NCBI GenBank assembly: GCA_017629985.1
Contig: JAGBWD010000030.1
Coordinates: 1-57,261 of the forward strand
Direction of reading: 5' to 3'
Length of the DNA: 57,261 nucleotides
From: Alistipes sp.
Lineage (GTDB): Bacteria > Bacteroidota > Bacteroidia > Bacteroidales > Rikenellaceae
The notes under the pieces are model-generated. The model was not told the DNA's origin. It saw nothing but the letters and a program-made list of their open reading frames with translations, and searched no databases. The number at the start of each line of letters is the position of its first letter. The stretch's first letter is position 1. Shown here piece by piece: positions 35,258 through 43,144 of this stretch. The translations under genes were made by a program, and so were the position numbers.

Positions 35258-36841
35258 TTACACCTCGGATGTAAACTTAAAGCGAATATCCTTGAAGTTC
35301 TCCTGCGCTATGGCCAAAGCGTAGCTAGTATCGGCCAAGAATACATCGCGGCCATGCTTATCAACAGCCATATTTGTATGCTTACGGCGCTTGAAGTCTG
35401 CCAGCTGCGCCTCATTATCCGACTCTATCCAACAAGCCTTGTGGATAGATATAGGCTCCCAGCGACACTTCGCACCGTACTCATGCTCCAAGCGATACTG
35501 AATAACCTCAAACTGAAGCGCTCCCACAGTACCAATAATCTTTCGACCATTGAGCGATGATGTGAATAGCTGTGCCACACCCTCATCCATAAGCTGGTCA
35601 ATACCCTTCGCCAACTGCTTGAACTTCATAGGATCGGCATTCTCAATATATCGGAAATGCTCTGGTGAGAAGGATGGGATACCCGTGAACTTTAGCTTCT
35701 CACCCTCTGTGAAGGTGTCACCAATCATGAAGGTACCTGTGTCATGAAGACCTACGATATCTCCTGGGAACGCCTCATCAATAACCGACTTCTTCTCGGC
35801 CATGAAGGCTGTAGGTGAGGAGAACTTCATCTGCTTACCACTACGTACATGGAGGTAGTTCTTGTTACGCTCAAAGCGTCCAGAGCATATCTTCATGAAG
35901 GCGATACGGTCGCGGTGGTTAGGGTCCATATTGGCGTGTATCTTGAAGATGAAGCCCGACAGCTTACCCTCCGAAGGCTCCACAAGACGTGTCTCCGTAG
36001 TGGCATTACGTGGCGAAGGGGCGATACGAATGAAGCAATCCAACAACTCACGAACACCAAAGTTGTTTACCGCAGAGCCAAAGAAGACCGGAGCAACCTC
36101 TCCTGCAAGATAGGCCTCACGATCGAAGGCATCGTAGATACCCTCCACAATCTCGATATTCTCACGAAGCTGATTAGCAAACTTATCACCAATATACTTA
36201 TCTACCTCCGAAGATGCAAGGTCGGCGATATCCACAGTCTCGGCATCAGCGGTCTGACGCTCATCACTAGTAAAGAGCGACAGGTTATGCTCATAGATGT
36301 TGTACACGCCCTTGAAGGTGTCACCCGAAGAGATAGGGAAGGCTAGAGGACGCACACGAATCTTAAGCTCCTTCTCCACCTCGTCAAGTAGGTCAAATGG
36401 ATCTTTTGATGGGCGGTCCATCTTATTAACAAAGACAATAACAGGGGTCTTACGCATACGACATACATCCATCAAGCGGCGAGTCTGGGTCTCAACACCC
36501 TTTGCACCATCTATTACGATGATTACCGAGTCTACAGCCGTAAGCGTGCGGTAGGTATCCTCCGCAAAGTCCTCGTGACCAGGGGTATCAAGGATATTAA
36601 TCTTGGTATCCTTATACTCAAAACCCATTACAGAGGTAGCAACCGAGATACCACGCTGGCGCTCAATCTCCATAAAGTCGGATGTAGCACCCTTCTTAAT
36701 CTTATTGCTCTTCACAGCACCTGCAACATGGATAGCACCACCAAAGAGGAGGAGCTTCTCGGTAAGCGTTGTCTTACCAGCATCAGGGTGTGCAATAACC
36801 GCAAAGGTACGTCTTCGTGTAATCTCGTCAATAAGCGCCAT
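35258..36841 (-). CDS. prfC: Peptide chain release factor 3
   Basis: A 527-residue translational GTPase that removes RF1/RF2 from the ribosome after termination. G motifs are in order: AHPDAGKTTLTEKLL (about 17-31), the switch with KKGATSDFMEIERQRGISV, DTPGHEDFAEDTYRTL, and NKMDRPSKDPFDLLD. The length equals E. coli RF3. Its -7 box TATCTTTG lies at 36876-36869. The His-rich protein follows after 6 bases, so prfC probably heads a three-gene transcript that includes the TonB receptor. Confidence 0.97.
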   Translation of the reverse strand: MALIDEITRRRTFAVIAHPDAGKTTLTEKLLLFGGAIHVAGAVKSNKIKKGATSDFMEIERQRGISVATSVMGFEYKDTKINILDTPGHEDFAEDTYRTLTAVDSVIIVIDGAKGVETQTRRLMDVCRMRKTPVIVFVNKMDRPSKDPFDLLDEVEKELKIRVRPLAFPISSGDTFKGVYNIYEHNLSLFTSDERQTADAETVDIADLASSEVDKYIGDKFANQLRENIEIVEGIYDAFDREAYLAGEVAPVFFGSAVNNFGVRELLDCFIRIAPSPRNATTETRLVEPSEGKLSGFIFKIHANMDPNHRDRIAFMKICSGRFERNKNYLHVRSGKQMKFSSPTAFMAEKKSVIDEAFPGDIVGLHDTGTFMIGDTFTEGEKLKFTGIPSFSPEHFRYIENADPMKFKQLAKGIDQLMDEGVAQLFTSSLNGRKIIGTVGALQFEVIQYRLEHEYGAKCRWEPISIHKACWIESDNEAQLADFKRRKHTNMAVDKHGRDVFLADTSYALAIAQENFKDIRFKFTSEV

Positions 36842-36868
36842 AGTATTGTCTGTTTGTTAATTAGGGCG

Positions 36869-36876
36869 CAAAGATA
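36869..36876 (-). promoter_or_regulatory. -7 box of prfC
   Basis: TATCTTTG on the minus strand, 27 bases before the prfC ATG. The region upstream is occupied by the radical SAM gene terminator. Confidence 0.55.
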
Positions 36877-36886
36877 CAAATAAAAA

Positions 36887-36917
36887 GTGAAAGGTGAAAG
36901 ATATATTCACCCTTCAC
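36887..36917 (-). terminator. Terminator of the radical SAM operon
   Basis: A 12-bp stem with one wobble on the minus strand (36887-36898 with 36906-36917), followed there by ttttta. It abuts the prfC promoter. Confidence 0.7.
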
Positions 36918-36942
36918 CCTCACATTTTCCAGCGAAATATAG

Positions 36943-38019
36943 TTATTTCAGCATATTATAGTGGCAATACATCAGCTTACCATCATCATCGCGCAGGTGC
37001 ATACCTCCGCCGCGGCAAAACTCCCACACCCTACACTTGGCACACTCATCACACTTTGTCCACTCGCGGTTACGGAACTTCTCAAAGCGATTTTGCCACA
37101 CATCCCAGAATCTATCGCGATATATATTTCCTTGTGTGTAGTTTGCACGAACACTCGTACATCCCGAAATGTCGCCATTGACACGTATCGAGGCTACATT
37201 GACACCAGCACTACACATATAGAAGTGGTCGCGCACCTCACTCTCATATCCTCCCAAGAAGCCCTCGCAAGCGTAGTTTAGGTGTATGCGGTTCTCCTTA
37301 CGTGTAGCACTCACAAACTCCATAAGATGGCGAAACTGCTCTGGATTAAGGTGTAACGTCTCATCGCGTTTTGCGCGACCTGCAGGGAAGATAGAGAATA
37401 TACGCCAGCGTGTGATACCCTCCGAAATAAGAAACTCCTTCCACTCCTCCAGGCGGTCGAGGATAGCTGGAGTAACACAGGTGATAACGTCATACATAAG
37501 ACCCTCAACCTCACGAATATAGCCTATGGCCTTACGCGCACGCTCAAAGCTCTCGGGGTTTTGGCGAATATCATTATGTATCTCTGCAAAGCCATCGAAG
37601 CTCACCGAGACACTACGAAGACCCGAATCGACAAGCGAATGTAAGCGCTCACGGGTGAGGCTCATGCCATTGGTCACCATGCCCCACATATATCCTCGCT
37701 TGGTAACCTCACGTCCTGCCTGCTCCAAGTCGCGGCGCACCAACACCTCTCCTCCCGAGAATATTATAAGAACCTTGCCTGGTTCTACATTTGGCGTAAC
37801 CTCCTCATCCAGAACACGTAAAAAATCCTCCAAGGGCATGTCGCGCTCTAGGACATCGGTGCGACAGTCGCTGCCACAGTGACGACAGTGGAGGTTACAA
37901 CGAAGCGTACACTCCCAAAAGAGTGTACGCAACGTATGACGCTCTACAACGCCATCATATATACCTTTGAAGAGTTTAAGGCCTAGATACTTGCGAAGAC
38001 CTAGTCGTTTCCCTTTCAA
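36943..38019 (-). CDS. Radical SAM/SPASM enzyme of the rSAM/lipoprotein type
   Basis: A 358-residue radical SAM enzyme. The SAM cluster motif is CNLHCRHC (Cys41, Cys45, Cys48), preceded by FWECTLR. IIFSGGEVLVRRDLE is the SAM-binding GGE motif. The C-terminal about 90 residues are a SPASM domain with the cysteine series YMCSAGVN, SGCTSV, KCDECAKCRVWEFCRGG and YCHY, which would hold two further 4Fe-4S clusters, as in peptide-modifying enzymes. It begins 15 bases after the stop of a small lipoprotein gene. From memory, this matches a Bacteroidetes family described as 'radical SAM enzyme, rSAM/lipoprotein system'. The reaction is unknown; modification of the lipoprotein is the working idea. Confidence 0.85.
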   Translation of the reverse strand: MKGKRLGLRKYLGLKLFKGIYDGVVERHTLRTLFWECTLRCNLHCRHCGSDCRTDVLERDMPLEDFLRVLDEEVTPNVEPGKVLIIFSGGEVLVRRDLEQAGREVTKRGYMWGMVTNGMSLTRERLHSLVDSGLRSVSVSFDGFAEIHNDIRQNPESFERARKAIGYIREVEGLMYDVITCVTPAILDRLEEWKEFLISEGITRWRIFSIFPAGRAKRDETLHLNPEQFRHLMEFVSATRKENRIHLNYACEGFLGGYESEVRDHFYMCSAGVNVASIRVNGDISGCTSVRANYTQGNIYRDRFWDVWQNRFEKFRNREWTKCDECAKCRVWEFCRGGGMHLRDDDGKLMYCHYNMLK

Positions 38020-38034
38020 AATAGCTATATTATA

Positions 38035-38373
38035 TTACTCGTTACTCTGCTGTGCTTTAGCCTCCTTCTCTGCCTTAATAGCATCGAGAATCTGCTGGGC
38101 CTGCTCATCGGTTACTGGCTTTGCCACACCGCCATCGGGGAACTTCGCCGCATTATCCTCTGCTACAGGATTGCCATTCTCATCTATAGGACGTACCACG
38201 CGGCCATCAGGTGATGGAACGCCATACATAAGCATAATACGTGGATCCTCCTGCTCGTTTACTATCTGCTGCGGCTGGCCATCATCACTCTTCGTAGCCT
38301 TCTTCGTATTGCAGCATGCTGCAGTTGAGAATCCTAGGAGTGTCAATAGGGCTATCTTCCACTTTGTATTCAT
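38035..38373 (-). CDS. Small lipoprotein partner of the radical SAM enzyme
   Basis: A 112-residue lipoprotein and the first gene of the operon. The signal peptide is followed by a double Cys at 20-21 (FSTAACC), either of which could be lipidated. The mature part is low-complexity, rich in Lys, Asp, Gln and Glu, with a short core RIMLMYGVPSPDGRV at about 45-59. This core resembles the conserved 'MYG.P' segment I recall in lipoproteins paired with this radical SAM family. Unlike longer relatives it has no following beta-sandwich (CnaB-like) domain, and ends in a charged helix DEQAQQILDAIKAEKEAKA. It is a candidate substrate for the enzyme. Confidence 0.72.
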   Translation of the reverse strand: MNTKWKIALLTLLGFSTAACCNTKKATKSDDGQPQQIVNEQEDPRIMLMYGVPSPDGRVVRPIDENGNPVAEDNAAKFPDGGVAKPVTDEQAQQILDAIKAEKEAKAQQSNE

Positions 38374-38411
38374 AGTAATAGTTTTTATTGATATTTACGT
38401 AATTATCTCCA

Positions 38412-38443
38412 CAAATATAGAGTATTTTATCCTATTGTACAAA
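38412..38443 (-). promoter_or_regulatory. Promoter of the lipoprotein/radical SAM operon
   Basis: On the minus strand: TTTG (38443-38440), a 20-nt spacer and TATATTTG (38419-38412), a full consensus. The start codon is at 38373. Confidence 0.85.
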
Positions 38444-38470
38444 TATAACGCAAAAAAATGGTATTTCGGT

Positions 38471-38501
38471 ATTGCAGCAAATGAGAAAATTTGTAACTTT
38501 G
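38471..38501 (+). promoter_or_regulatory. Promoter of the cold-shock gene
   Basis: ATTG (38471-38474, one mismatch), a 19-nt spacer and TAACTTTG (38494-38501). The ATG is at 38527, so an upstream TTG at 38512 is unlikely to be the start. Confidence 0.65.
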
Positions 38502-38526
38502 AACTACGAAATTGAGCATAGTACTT

Positions 38527-38730
38527 ATGGAAGGACGAGTAAAATGGTTCGATGACAAGCGTGGCTACGGCTTCATCACGGGTGATGATGGCGTGGATAC
38601 ATACGTACACTACACCGCTATTGCGAATGATGGTTACCGCACCCTGAAGCATAACTGGCGTGTTACGTATGATGTCGTGGAGAGCCAAAAAGGCCATAAG
38701 GAGGCGCGCAATGTTGTTGTGATACGCTAA
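38527..38730 (+). CDS. Cold-shock domain protein
   Basis: A 67-residue single-domain RNA/DNA-binding protein of the CspA family. It starts at the ATG at 38527 with MEGRVKWFDDKRGYGFITGD; KRGYGFI is RNP1, and DTYVHYTAI is RNP2 (VFVHxxxI in CspA, here TYVHY). The C-terminal strand is VTYDVVESQKGHKEARNVVVI. It likely melts RNA structure. It lies just upstream of the met leader in the same direction; no terminator was seen between them, but the met operon has its own promoter. Confidence 0.93.
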   Translation: MEGRVKWFDDKRGYGFITGDDGVDTYVHYTAIANDGYRTLKHNWRVTYDVVESQKGHKEARNVVVIR

Positions 38731-38757
38731 TCACAAACTACATCAAGGGGATAAAAA

Positions 38758-38788
38758 TTTGCATTATTAAAAATTTTTACTACCTTTG
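38758..38788 (+). promoter_or_regulatory. Promoter of the met leader-metY-metX-hom operon
   Basis: TTTG (38758-38761), a 19-nt spacer and TACCTTTG (38781-38788), a perfect consensus. Transcription should start near 38795, about 14 bases before the leader ORF. Confidence 0.88.
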
Positions 38789-38808
38789 TATAACCTACTA
38801 ACCTAACG

Positions 38809-38892
38809 ATGACCAACTTAAAGCATAGATACACCCTTTGTGATGCTGCTATCATGGCAGCCTCTGCTATCTCTATGCGAATGTGCCGCTAG
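38809..38892 (+). CDS. Putative 27-residue leader peptide of the met operon
   Basis: A short reading frame from the ATG at 38809 to the TAG at 38890-38892, placed right after the operon promoter. It reads MTNLKHRYTLC at the start and AIMAASAISMRMCR at the end. Met codons cluster at positions 16, 23 and 25, with Cys at 26 and the stop directly after Arg27. The last codons and the stop sit in a small hairpin (gtgcc 38883-38887 with ggcac 38892-38896). This arrangement fits an attenuator peptide that senses Met (or Cys) charged tRNA. It has no signal peptide or domain. It is a prediction only. Confidence 0.6.
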   Translation: MTNLKHRYTLCDAAIMAASAISMRMCR

Positions 38893-39009
38893 GCACTATT
38901 ATACTATATGTGTAGTTACGTGCTACACTCCTCCCCAACCAACCTTACAACTTCGACTCCGCCATTTATAGTGGCGACATTTCATGTTACATATATTAAT
39001 TAATATACT
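38893..39009 (+). promoter_or_regulatory. Structured leader between the leader ORF and metY
   Basis: Two further hairpins lie between the leader ORF and metY: gtgtag/ctacac (38910-38915 with 38923-38928), and cgccat/gtggcg (38960-38965 with 38971-38976). A short acat/atgt pair follows. None has a U-run, so control by Rho or by ribosome access is as likely as an intrinsic terminator. I found no match to a SAM-II or other SAM riboswitch I could defend. Confidence 0.45.
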
Positions 39010-40293
39010 ATGTCTGATAATAAACTACATTTTGAGACCCTGCAGATACATGGTGGTTACAATGTTGATGAGTCTAATGCTCGAGGCATCGCCATACACC
39101 CTACTGCAGCATACCACTTCCCTTCGTGCGACTACGCCGCAAACCTTTTCACGTTGAGCGAGCCAGGATATATCTATACACGTCTTCACAACCCTACAAC
39201 CGCAGCATACGAGGAGCGTATCGCAGCCCTCTATGGTGGTGTAGGAGCTTTGGCCACAGCATCGGGCATGTCGGCAATACTGCTTACAGTAACAGCACTT
39301 GCCAAGGCTGGGGAGAATATCGTAGCCTCGCCATACCTCTATGGAGGCACACATAATCAGTTTGTCATCTCGTTGCGCAATGTTGGCATAGAGTGTCGTC
39401 TTGCCGCTAGCGACTCTGCGGAGGATATCGAGGCACTCATAGATGAAAATACACGTGCCGTATTTGCCGAGTCGATGGGTAACCCTACATGCCGTGTTGT
39501 AGATATCGAGGCCGTTGCAGATGTTGCTCACCGCCATAACATTCCGCTTATTATAGACAATACGTTTGGTGCTGGTGGCTACCTATGTAACCCCTTTGAG
39601 TGGGGTGCAGATATTATCACCGACTCTGCCACAAAGTGGATAAATGGCCATGGAACAGCCATGGGAGGTATCATCGTTGATAGCGGTAAGTTTGATTGGC
39701 GTGGCTCGGGTAAGTTCCCACAGATAGATGGCCCTTCGGAGGGATACCATGGTCTTAACCTTTGTGACGCCTTTGGTAATATGGCCTTCATAGTGAAGTG
39801 CCGCGTGGATGGCATGCGTGATTTCGGCTGCTGCCCTTCGCCCTTCGATGCCTACCTGATGCTTCTTGGCCTGGAGACCTTGTCGCTACGCGTGAAGCAC
39901 GAGGTGGAGTCTACATATAGGCTTGCGGAGTTCTGCCGCCAGCATCCCAAGGTGGAGCGTGTGAGCTTCGTAGGTTTTGAGGATCACCCCTCACATGCCT
40001 TGGCACAGAAGTACTATCGCTTTGGTGCATCGGCAGTTATGACCATAGAGCTTAAGGGTAACCTAGACTCTACAGTTAAGTTTGTTGAGAGCCTCAAGCT
40101 CTCGGGCAATATGACCATGATTGGTGACTCTATATCTGTTGTCACACACCCTGCCTCGACCACACATAAGCAGCTCTCGGAGGAGGCAAAGCGTGCGGCG
40201 GGCATCACACCTACGCTTCTACGCATCTCCCTCGGCTTGGAGAATGTGGAGGATATCATTGCCGACTACGAGCAGGCCTTGTCGAATATTTAA
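39010..40293 (+). CDS. metY: O-acetylhomoserine sulfhydrylase
   Basis: Makes homocysteine from O-acetylhomoserine and sulfide, with PLP. It has 427 residues, the normal length for MetY. The PLP lysine is Lys209 in DSATKWINGHGTAMGG. Other family motifs are LHIHGGYNVDESNARGIAIHPT-like features at the start (here LQIHGGYNVDESNARGIAIH), YTRLHNPTTAAYEERIAAL, ASGMSAILLT and IIDNTFGAGGYLCNPFEWGAD. It is the first structural gene after the leader; metX follows 10 bases after its stop. The long insertion after the active site (SEGYHGLNLCDAFG) fits MetY rather than MetB or MetC. Confidence 0.95.
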   Translation: MSDNKLHFETLQIHGGYNVDESNARGIAIHPTAAYHFPSCDYAANLFTLSEPGYIYTRLHNPTTAAYEERIAALYGGVGALATASGMSAILLTVTALAKAGENIVASPYLYGGTHNQFVISLRNVGIECRLAASDSAEDIEALIDENTRAVFAESMGNPTCRVVDIEAVADVAHRHNIPLIIDNTFGAGGYLCNPFEWGADIITDSATKWINGHGTAMGGIIVDSGKFDWRGSGKFPQIDGPSEGYHGLNLCDAFGNMAFIVKCRVDGMRDFGCCPSPFDAYLMLLGLETLSLRVKHEVESTYRLAEFCRQHPKVERVSFVGFEDHPSHALAQKYYRFGASAVMTIELKGNLDSTVKFVESLKLSGNMTMIGDSISVVTHPASTTHKQLSEEAKRAAGITPTLLRISLGLENVEDIIADYEQALSNI

Positions 40294-40303
40294 TCTTCGG
40301 ATA

Positions 40304-41326
40304 ATGAGCCACGTATACAACCATACAGAGCCTGTAACACTGGAGTCTGGAGCCATACTTCCCGAGGTAAGCATCACCTACGACACCTTCGGAGAGCTAA
40401 ATGCCGCAAGGGACAACGTGATATGGGTATGTCACGCCCTCACGGCCAACTCCGATGTTGCAGATTGGTGGCCTCACACCGTTGAGGAGGGTCGCTTCCT
40501 CGACCCTACGCGCTACTTCATTGTCTGCGCCAACTTCCTAGGCTCACACTATGGCACCACCTCACCGCTATCGGTAAACCCTGCAACGGGAGAGAAGTAT
40601 TACTACGACTTTCCACAGATTACGGTACGCGACATGGTTCATTGCCATCAGCTTCTTGCTCGTCACCTGGGTATCGAGCGTGTTAAGATGCTTATAGGAA
40701 GCTCCATAGGTGGTTTTCAGTGCATGGAGTGGGCGATTATGGAGCCACACTTTATGGAGAACCTAACTCTCATAGCTACCACCACATGTTCCGAGCCATG
40801 GGCTGCAGCATTCAACGAGTCGCAACGCATGGCGATACGCCTAGATAAGACATGGGGTGAGCGCAGAGATGATGCTGGCATAGATGGCATGGCCGTAGCA
40901 CGCTCCATAGCGCTAATCAGCTACCGCGGAGGTGCAGCATATAACGCCACACAGCAGGAGAGTGAGCCTCTGAACGAGGTCTCCTTCACACGCCGCGCAC
41001 ACAGCTACCAGCAGTATCAGGGCGAGAAGCTACGCCGTAGGTTTAACGCCATGTCATACTACCGCCTATCGGAGGCCGTAGACTCACATAACATTGCACG
41101 AGATAGGGGTAGCATCGCCGAGGCACTGCGACATATCGAGGCACGCACACTTGTTGTTGCTATAAGCTCCGATATTCTCTTTCCTCCCGAGGCGCACACG
41201 CCACTACGCGAGCATATCGCCAATGTGGAGTACCACCTCATAGAGTCGGAGTTTGGCCACGATGGCTTCCTCGTAGAGCATGATAAACTAAACAGGATTA
41301 TTAATAACTTTTTAAATACTAGATAA
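40304..41326 (+). CDS. metX: Homoserine O-acetyltransferase
   Basis: Transfers an acetyl group from acetyl-CoA to homoserine. The ATG at 40304 (MSHVYNHTEPVTLESGAILP) gives 340 residues. A longer frame that begins inside metY is rejected. The alpha/beta-hydrolase triad is visible: nucleophile Ser in LIGSSIGGFQCMEWA, Asp in AISSDILFPPEA, and His in SEFGHDGFLVEHD. VCHALTANSDVADWW is the oxyanion-side motif. It follows metY by 10 bases and precedes hom by 2 bases. Acetyl rather than succinyl use is inferred from the family and from its linkage to metY. Confidence 0.95.
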   Translation: MSHVYNHTEPVTLESGAILPEVSITYDTFGELNAARDNVIWVCHALTANSDVADWWPHTVEEGRFLDPTRYFIVCANFLGSHYGTTSPLSVNPATGEKYYYDFPQITVRDMVHCHQLLARHLGIERVKMLIGSSIGGFQCMEWAIMEPHFMENLTLIATTTCSEPWAAAFNESQRMAIRLDKTWGERRDDAGIDGMAVARSIALISYRGGAAYNATQQESEPLNEVSFTRRAHSYQQYQGEKLRRRFNAMSYYRLSEAVDSHNIARDRGSIAEALRHIEARTLVVAISSDILFPPEAHTPLREHIANVEYHLIESEFGHDGFLVEHDKLNRIINNFLNTR

Positions 41327-41328
41327 TT

Positions 41329-42510
41329 ATGAAAAACCTAAACATAGGACTTTTTGGTTTTGGTAATGTTGGCCGAGGCCTTTACGATGTTTTGCAGCGC
41401 ATAGAGTCAAACAACGTACATATAAAGCGCATCTGTGTTCGTGACTTGCAGAAGGAGCGTGGCGTGAAGGCTGAGTTCACCAACAATGCCGAGGATATCT
41501 TTAGTGACAGCGACATTAACCTTATTGTGGAGGTTATAGATGATGCAGAGGCTGCATACGAAATTGTTAAGCGTGCGTTGAAGGCGCGTATTCCTGTTGT
41601 GTCGGGCAACAAGAAGATGCTAGGTCACCACATCCTAGAGCTTATAGACCTTCAGGAGCAGTATAACACACCGCTGCTCTACGATGCTTCAGCATGTGGC
41701 TCTATACCTGTTATCCGCAACCTCGAGGAGTACTATGACAACGACCTTCTCACCTCTGTTAAGGGTATCCTCAACGGATCATCAAACTTCATTCTGTCGA
41801 AGATATTTAACGAACACATGAGCTACGATGCTGCCCTGAAGCTAGCGCAGGATTTAGGCTTTGCCGAGAGCAACCCTACTCTCGACATTGATGGCTGGGA
41901 CTCGCTCTATAAGCTGATAATCATCACCGTACACGCCTTTGGAGTATATGTAGCCCCAGAGAATATCCTCACCTATGGTATCTCTACGATGAATGACTCC
42001 GATATCCGCTTTGCACAGGAGAAGGATCGCCGTATAAAGCTTGTGGCACATGTGGAGAAGATTGACGACCGTCTTATTATGTGTGTACTTCCACAGCTTA
42101 TCTCACGCAACAAGTATATCTATAGTGTTGAGGATGAGTTTAATGGCGTAGTCATCAAGGGATTGTTCTACGACAAGCAGTTTATGTTTGGCCGTGGTGC
42201 TGGCGGTCACCCTACAGGCTCTGCAGTGTTGAGCGACATCACAGCCTGCAGCTATAACTACCGCTACGAGTATAAAAAGCGTAACGACTCTGTACTACCA
42301 CAGTATACCACCGACCACACCTTCCGCGTATACTTCCGTTATAAGAGTGCCGAGCAGCGCAACCTCCTCAACTTCACAAAGATTCGTGAGCAGTATACAT
42401 CAGATGAGTATAACTATATCGTTGGTGATGTTACCATCGCGAACCTCAAGGCACACCAGGAGGAGCTTCGCATTGGCGATTGCTTCGTAGCTGCATACCC
42501 TATCGACTAA
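41329..42510 (+). CDS. hom: Homoserine dehydrogenase (monofunctional)
   Basis: Reduces aspartate semialdehyde to homoserine. It has 393 residues and no aspartokinase domain. The N-terminal NAD(P) fold has GLFGFGNVGRGLYDVL (about 7-22). The catalytic region shows VSGNKKMLGHH, YDASACGSIPVIRNLEEYY, KGILNGSSNFILSKIF and GLFYDKQFMFGRGAGGHPTG. The last about 75 residues are less typical and may be a small regulatory tail. It begins 2 bases after metX, so the operon supplies its own homoserine for methionine. Downstream begins the tandem repeat block, with no clear classical terminator. Confidence 0.93.
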   Translation: MKNLNIGLFGFGNVGRGLYDVLQRIESNNVHIKRICVRDLQKERGVKAEFTNNAEDIFSDSDINLIVEVIDDAEAAYEIVKRALKARIPVVSGNKKMLGHHILELIDLQEQYNTPLLYDASACGSIPVIRNLEEYYDNDLLTSVKGILNGSSNFILSKIFNEHMSYDAALKLAQDLGFAESNPTLDIDGWDSLYKLIIITVHAFGVYVAPENILTYGISTMNDSDIRFAQEKDRRIKLVAHVEKIDDRLIMCVLPQLISRNKYIYSVEDEFNGVVIKGLFYDKQFMFGRGAGGHPTGSAVLSDITACSYNYRYEYKKRNDSVLPQYTTDHTFRVYFRYKSAEQRNLLNFTKIREQYTSDEYNYIVGDVTIANLKAHQEELRIGDCFVAAYPID

Positions 42511-42516
42511 AGGGGT

Positions 42517-42713
42517 AATCTAACTAGAAATAGGGAGTTTAAGGAGTTTAGGGATTAGAGTTGGCGGCGTGCTGTTCTCTCCCTAAATTCCCTAATTTCC
42601 CTATATTCCCTATCAATACTTCTCCGTAGAGGGACAGATTCCCACGTCACTGCGTTCCTCGGAATGACGGGGTGGAACATCATAGTCATTGCGAGAGCCG
42701 TTAGGCTCGTGGC
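42517..42713. repeat. Composite tandem repeat, copy 1 (197 bp)
   Basis: First of three tandem units. Each has (a) an AGGGAGTTTAGGGA-type tract and its inverted partner ccctaaattccct, which can form a long hairpin, and (b) two facing palindromic arms (here 42636-42668 and 42685-42718) with the shared frame GTCATT.CGAG ... CGTGG.AATCT. Confidence 0.9.
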
Positions 42714-42901
42714 AATCTAACTAGAAATAAGGAGTTTAGGGATTAGAGTTGGCGGCGTGCTGTTCTCTCCCTAAATTCCCTAATTTCCCTAAATTCCCTA
42801 TCAATGCTCCTCCGTAGAGCGACAGATTCCCACGTCACTGCGTTCCTCGGAATGACGGGGTGGAACATCACCGTCATTGCGAGAGCCGCTAGGCTCGTGG
42901 C
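42714..42901. repeat. Composite tandem repeat, copy 2 (188 bp)
   Basis: Second tandem unit, nearly identical to copy 1 but lacking about 9 bases in the first AGGGAG tract. Both facing arms are present. Confidence 0.9.
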
Positions 42902-43046
42902 AATCTAACTAGAAATAGGGAGGTTAGGGAGTTTAGGGATTAGGGGTGGCGGCGTGCTGCTCTCTCCCTAAATTCCCTAAATTCCCTATCTATGCTTCTC
43001 CGTAGAGTGACAGATTCCCACGTCACTGCGTTCCTCGGAATGACGG
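42902..43046. repeat. Composite tandem repeat, copy 3 (truncated, 145 bp)
   Basis: Third unit. It has the AGGGAG/CCCTAAA hairpin and the first arm, ending at ggaatgacgg. The second arm and the spacer are missing, so the array ends on a half element. Confidence 0.9.
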
Positions 43047-43070
43047 CTTATTATAACACAATAACAATAT

Positions 43071-43105
43071 AAAAAAATCGGAGCCTCCCGATTGGGAAGC
43101 TCCGA
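43071..43105 (-). terminator. Terminator of the giant lipoprotein gene
   Basis: A 12-bp stem with one wobble (43078-43089 with 43094-43105) is followed on the minus strand by an unbroken run of seven T (43077-43071). Confidence 0.9.
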
Positions 43106-43144
43106 AAGAGTTATTTGGTCAAACAACCAAACTTATGCTACAGA

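Noticed and set aside
38893-39009. SAM-II or other SAM riboswitch before metY
   Set aside because: Only short separate hairpins are visible; no pseudoknot layout or conserved core could be recognised by eye.
40121-40303. Longer N terminus for metX beginning inside metY
   Set aside because: The extension overlaps metY in another frame; homology-like sequence starts at MSHVYNH (40304), after the metY stop.
42517-43046. Possible CRISPR array
   Set aside because: Units are 145-197 bp, contiguous, and without unique spacers; no cas genes nearby.
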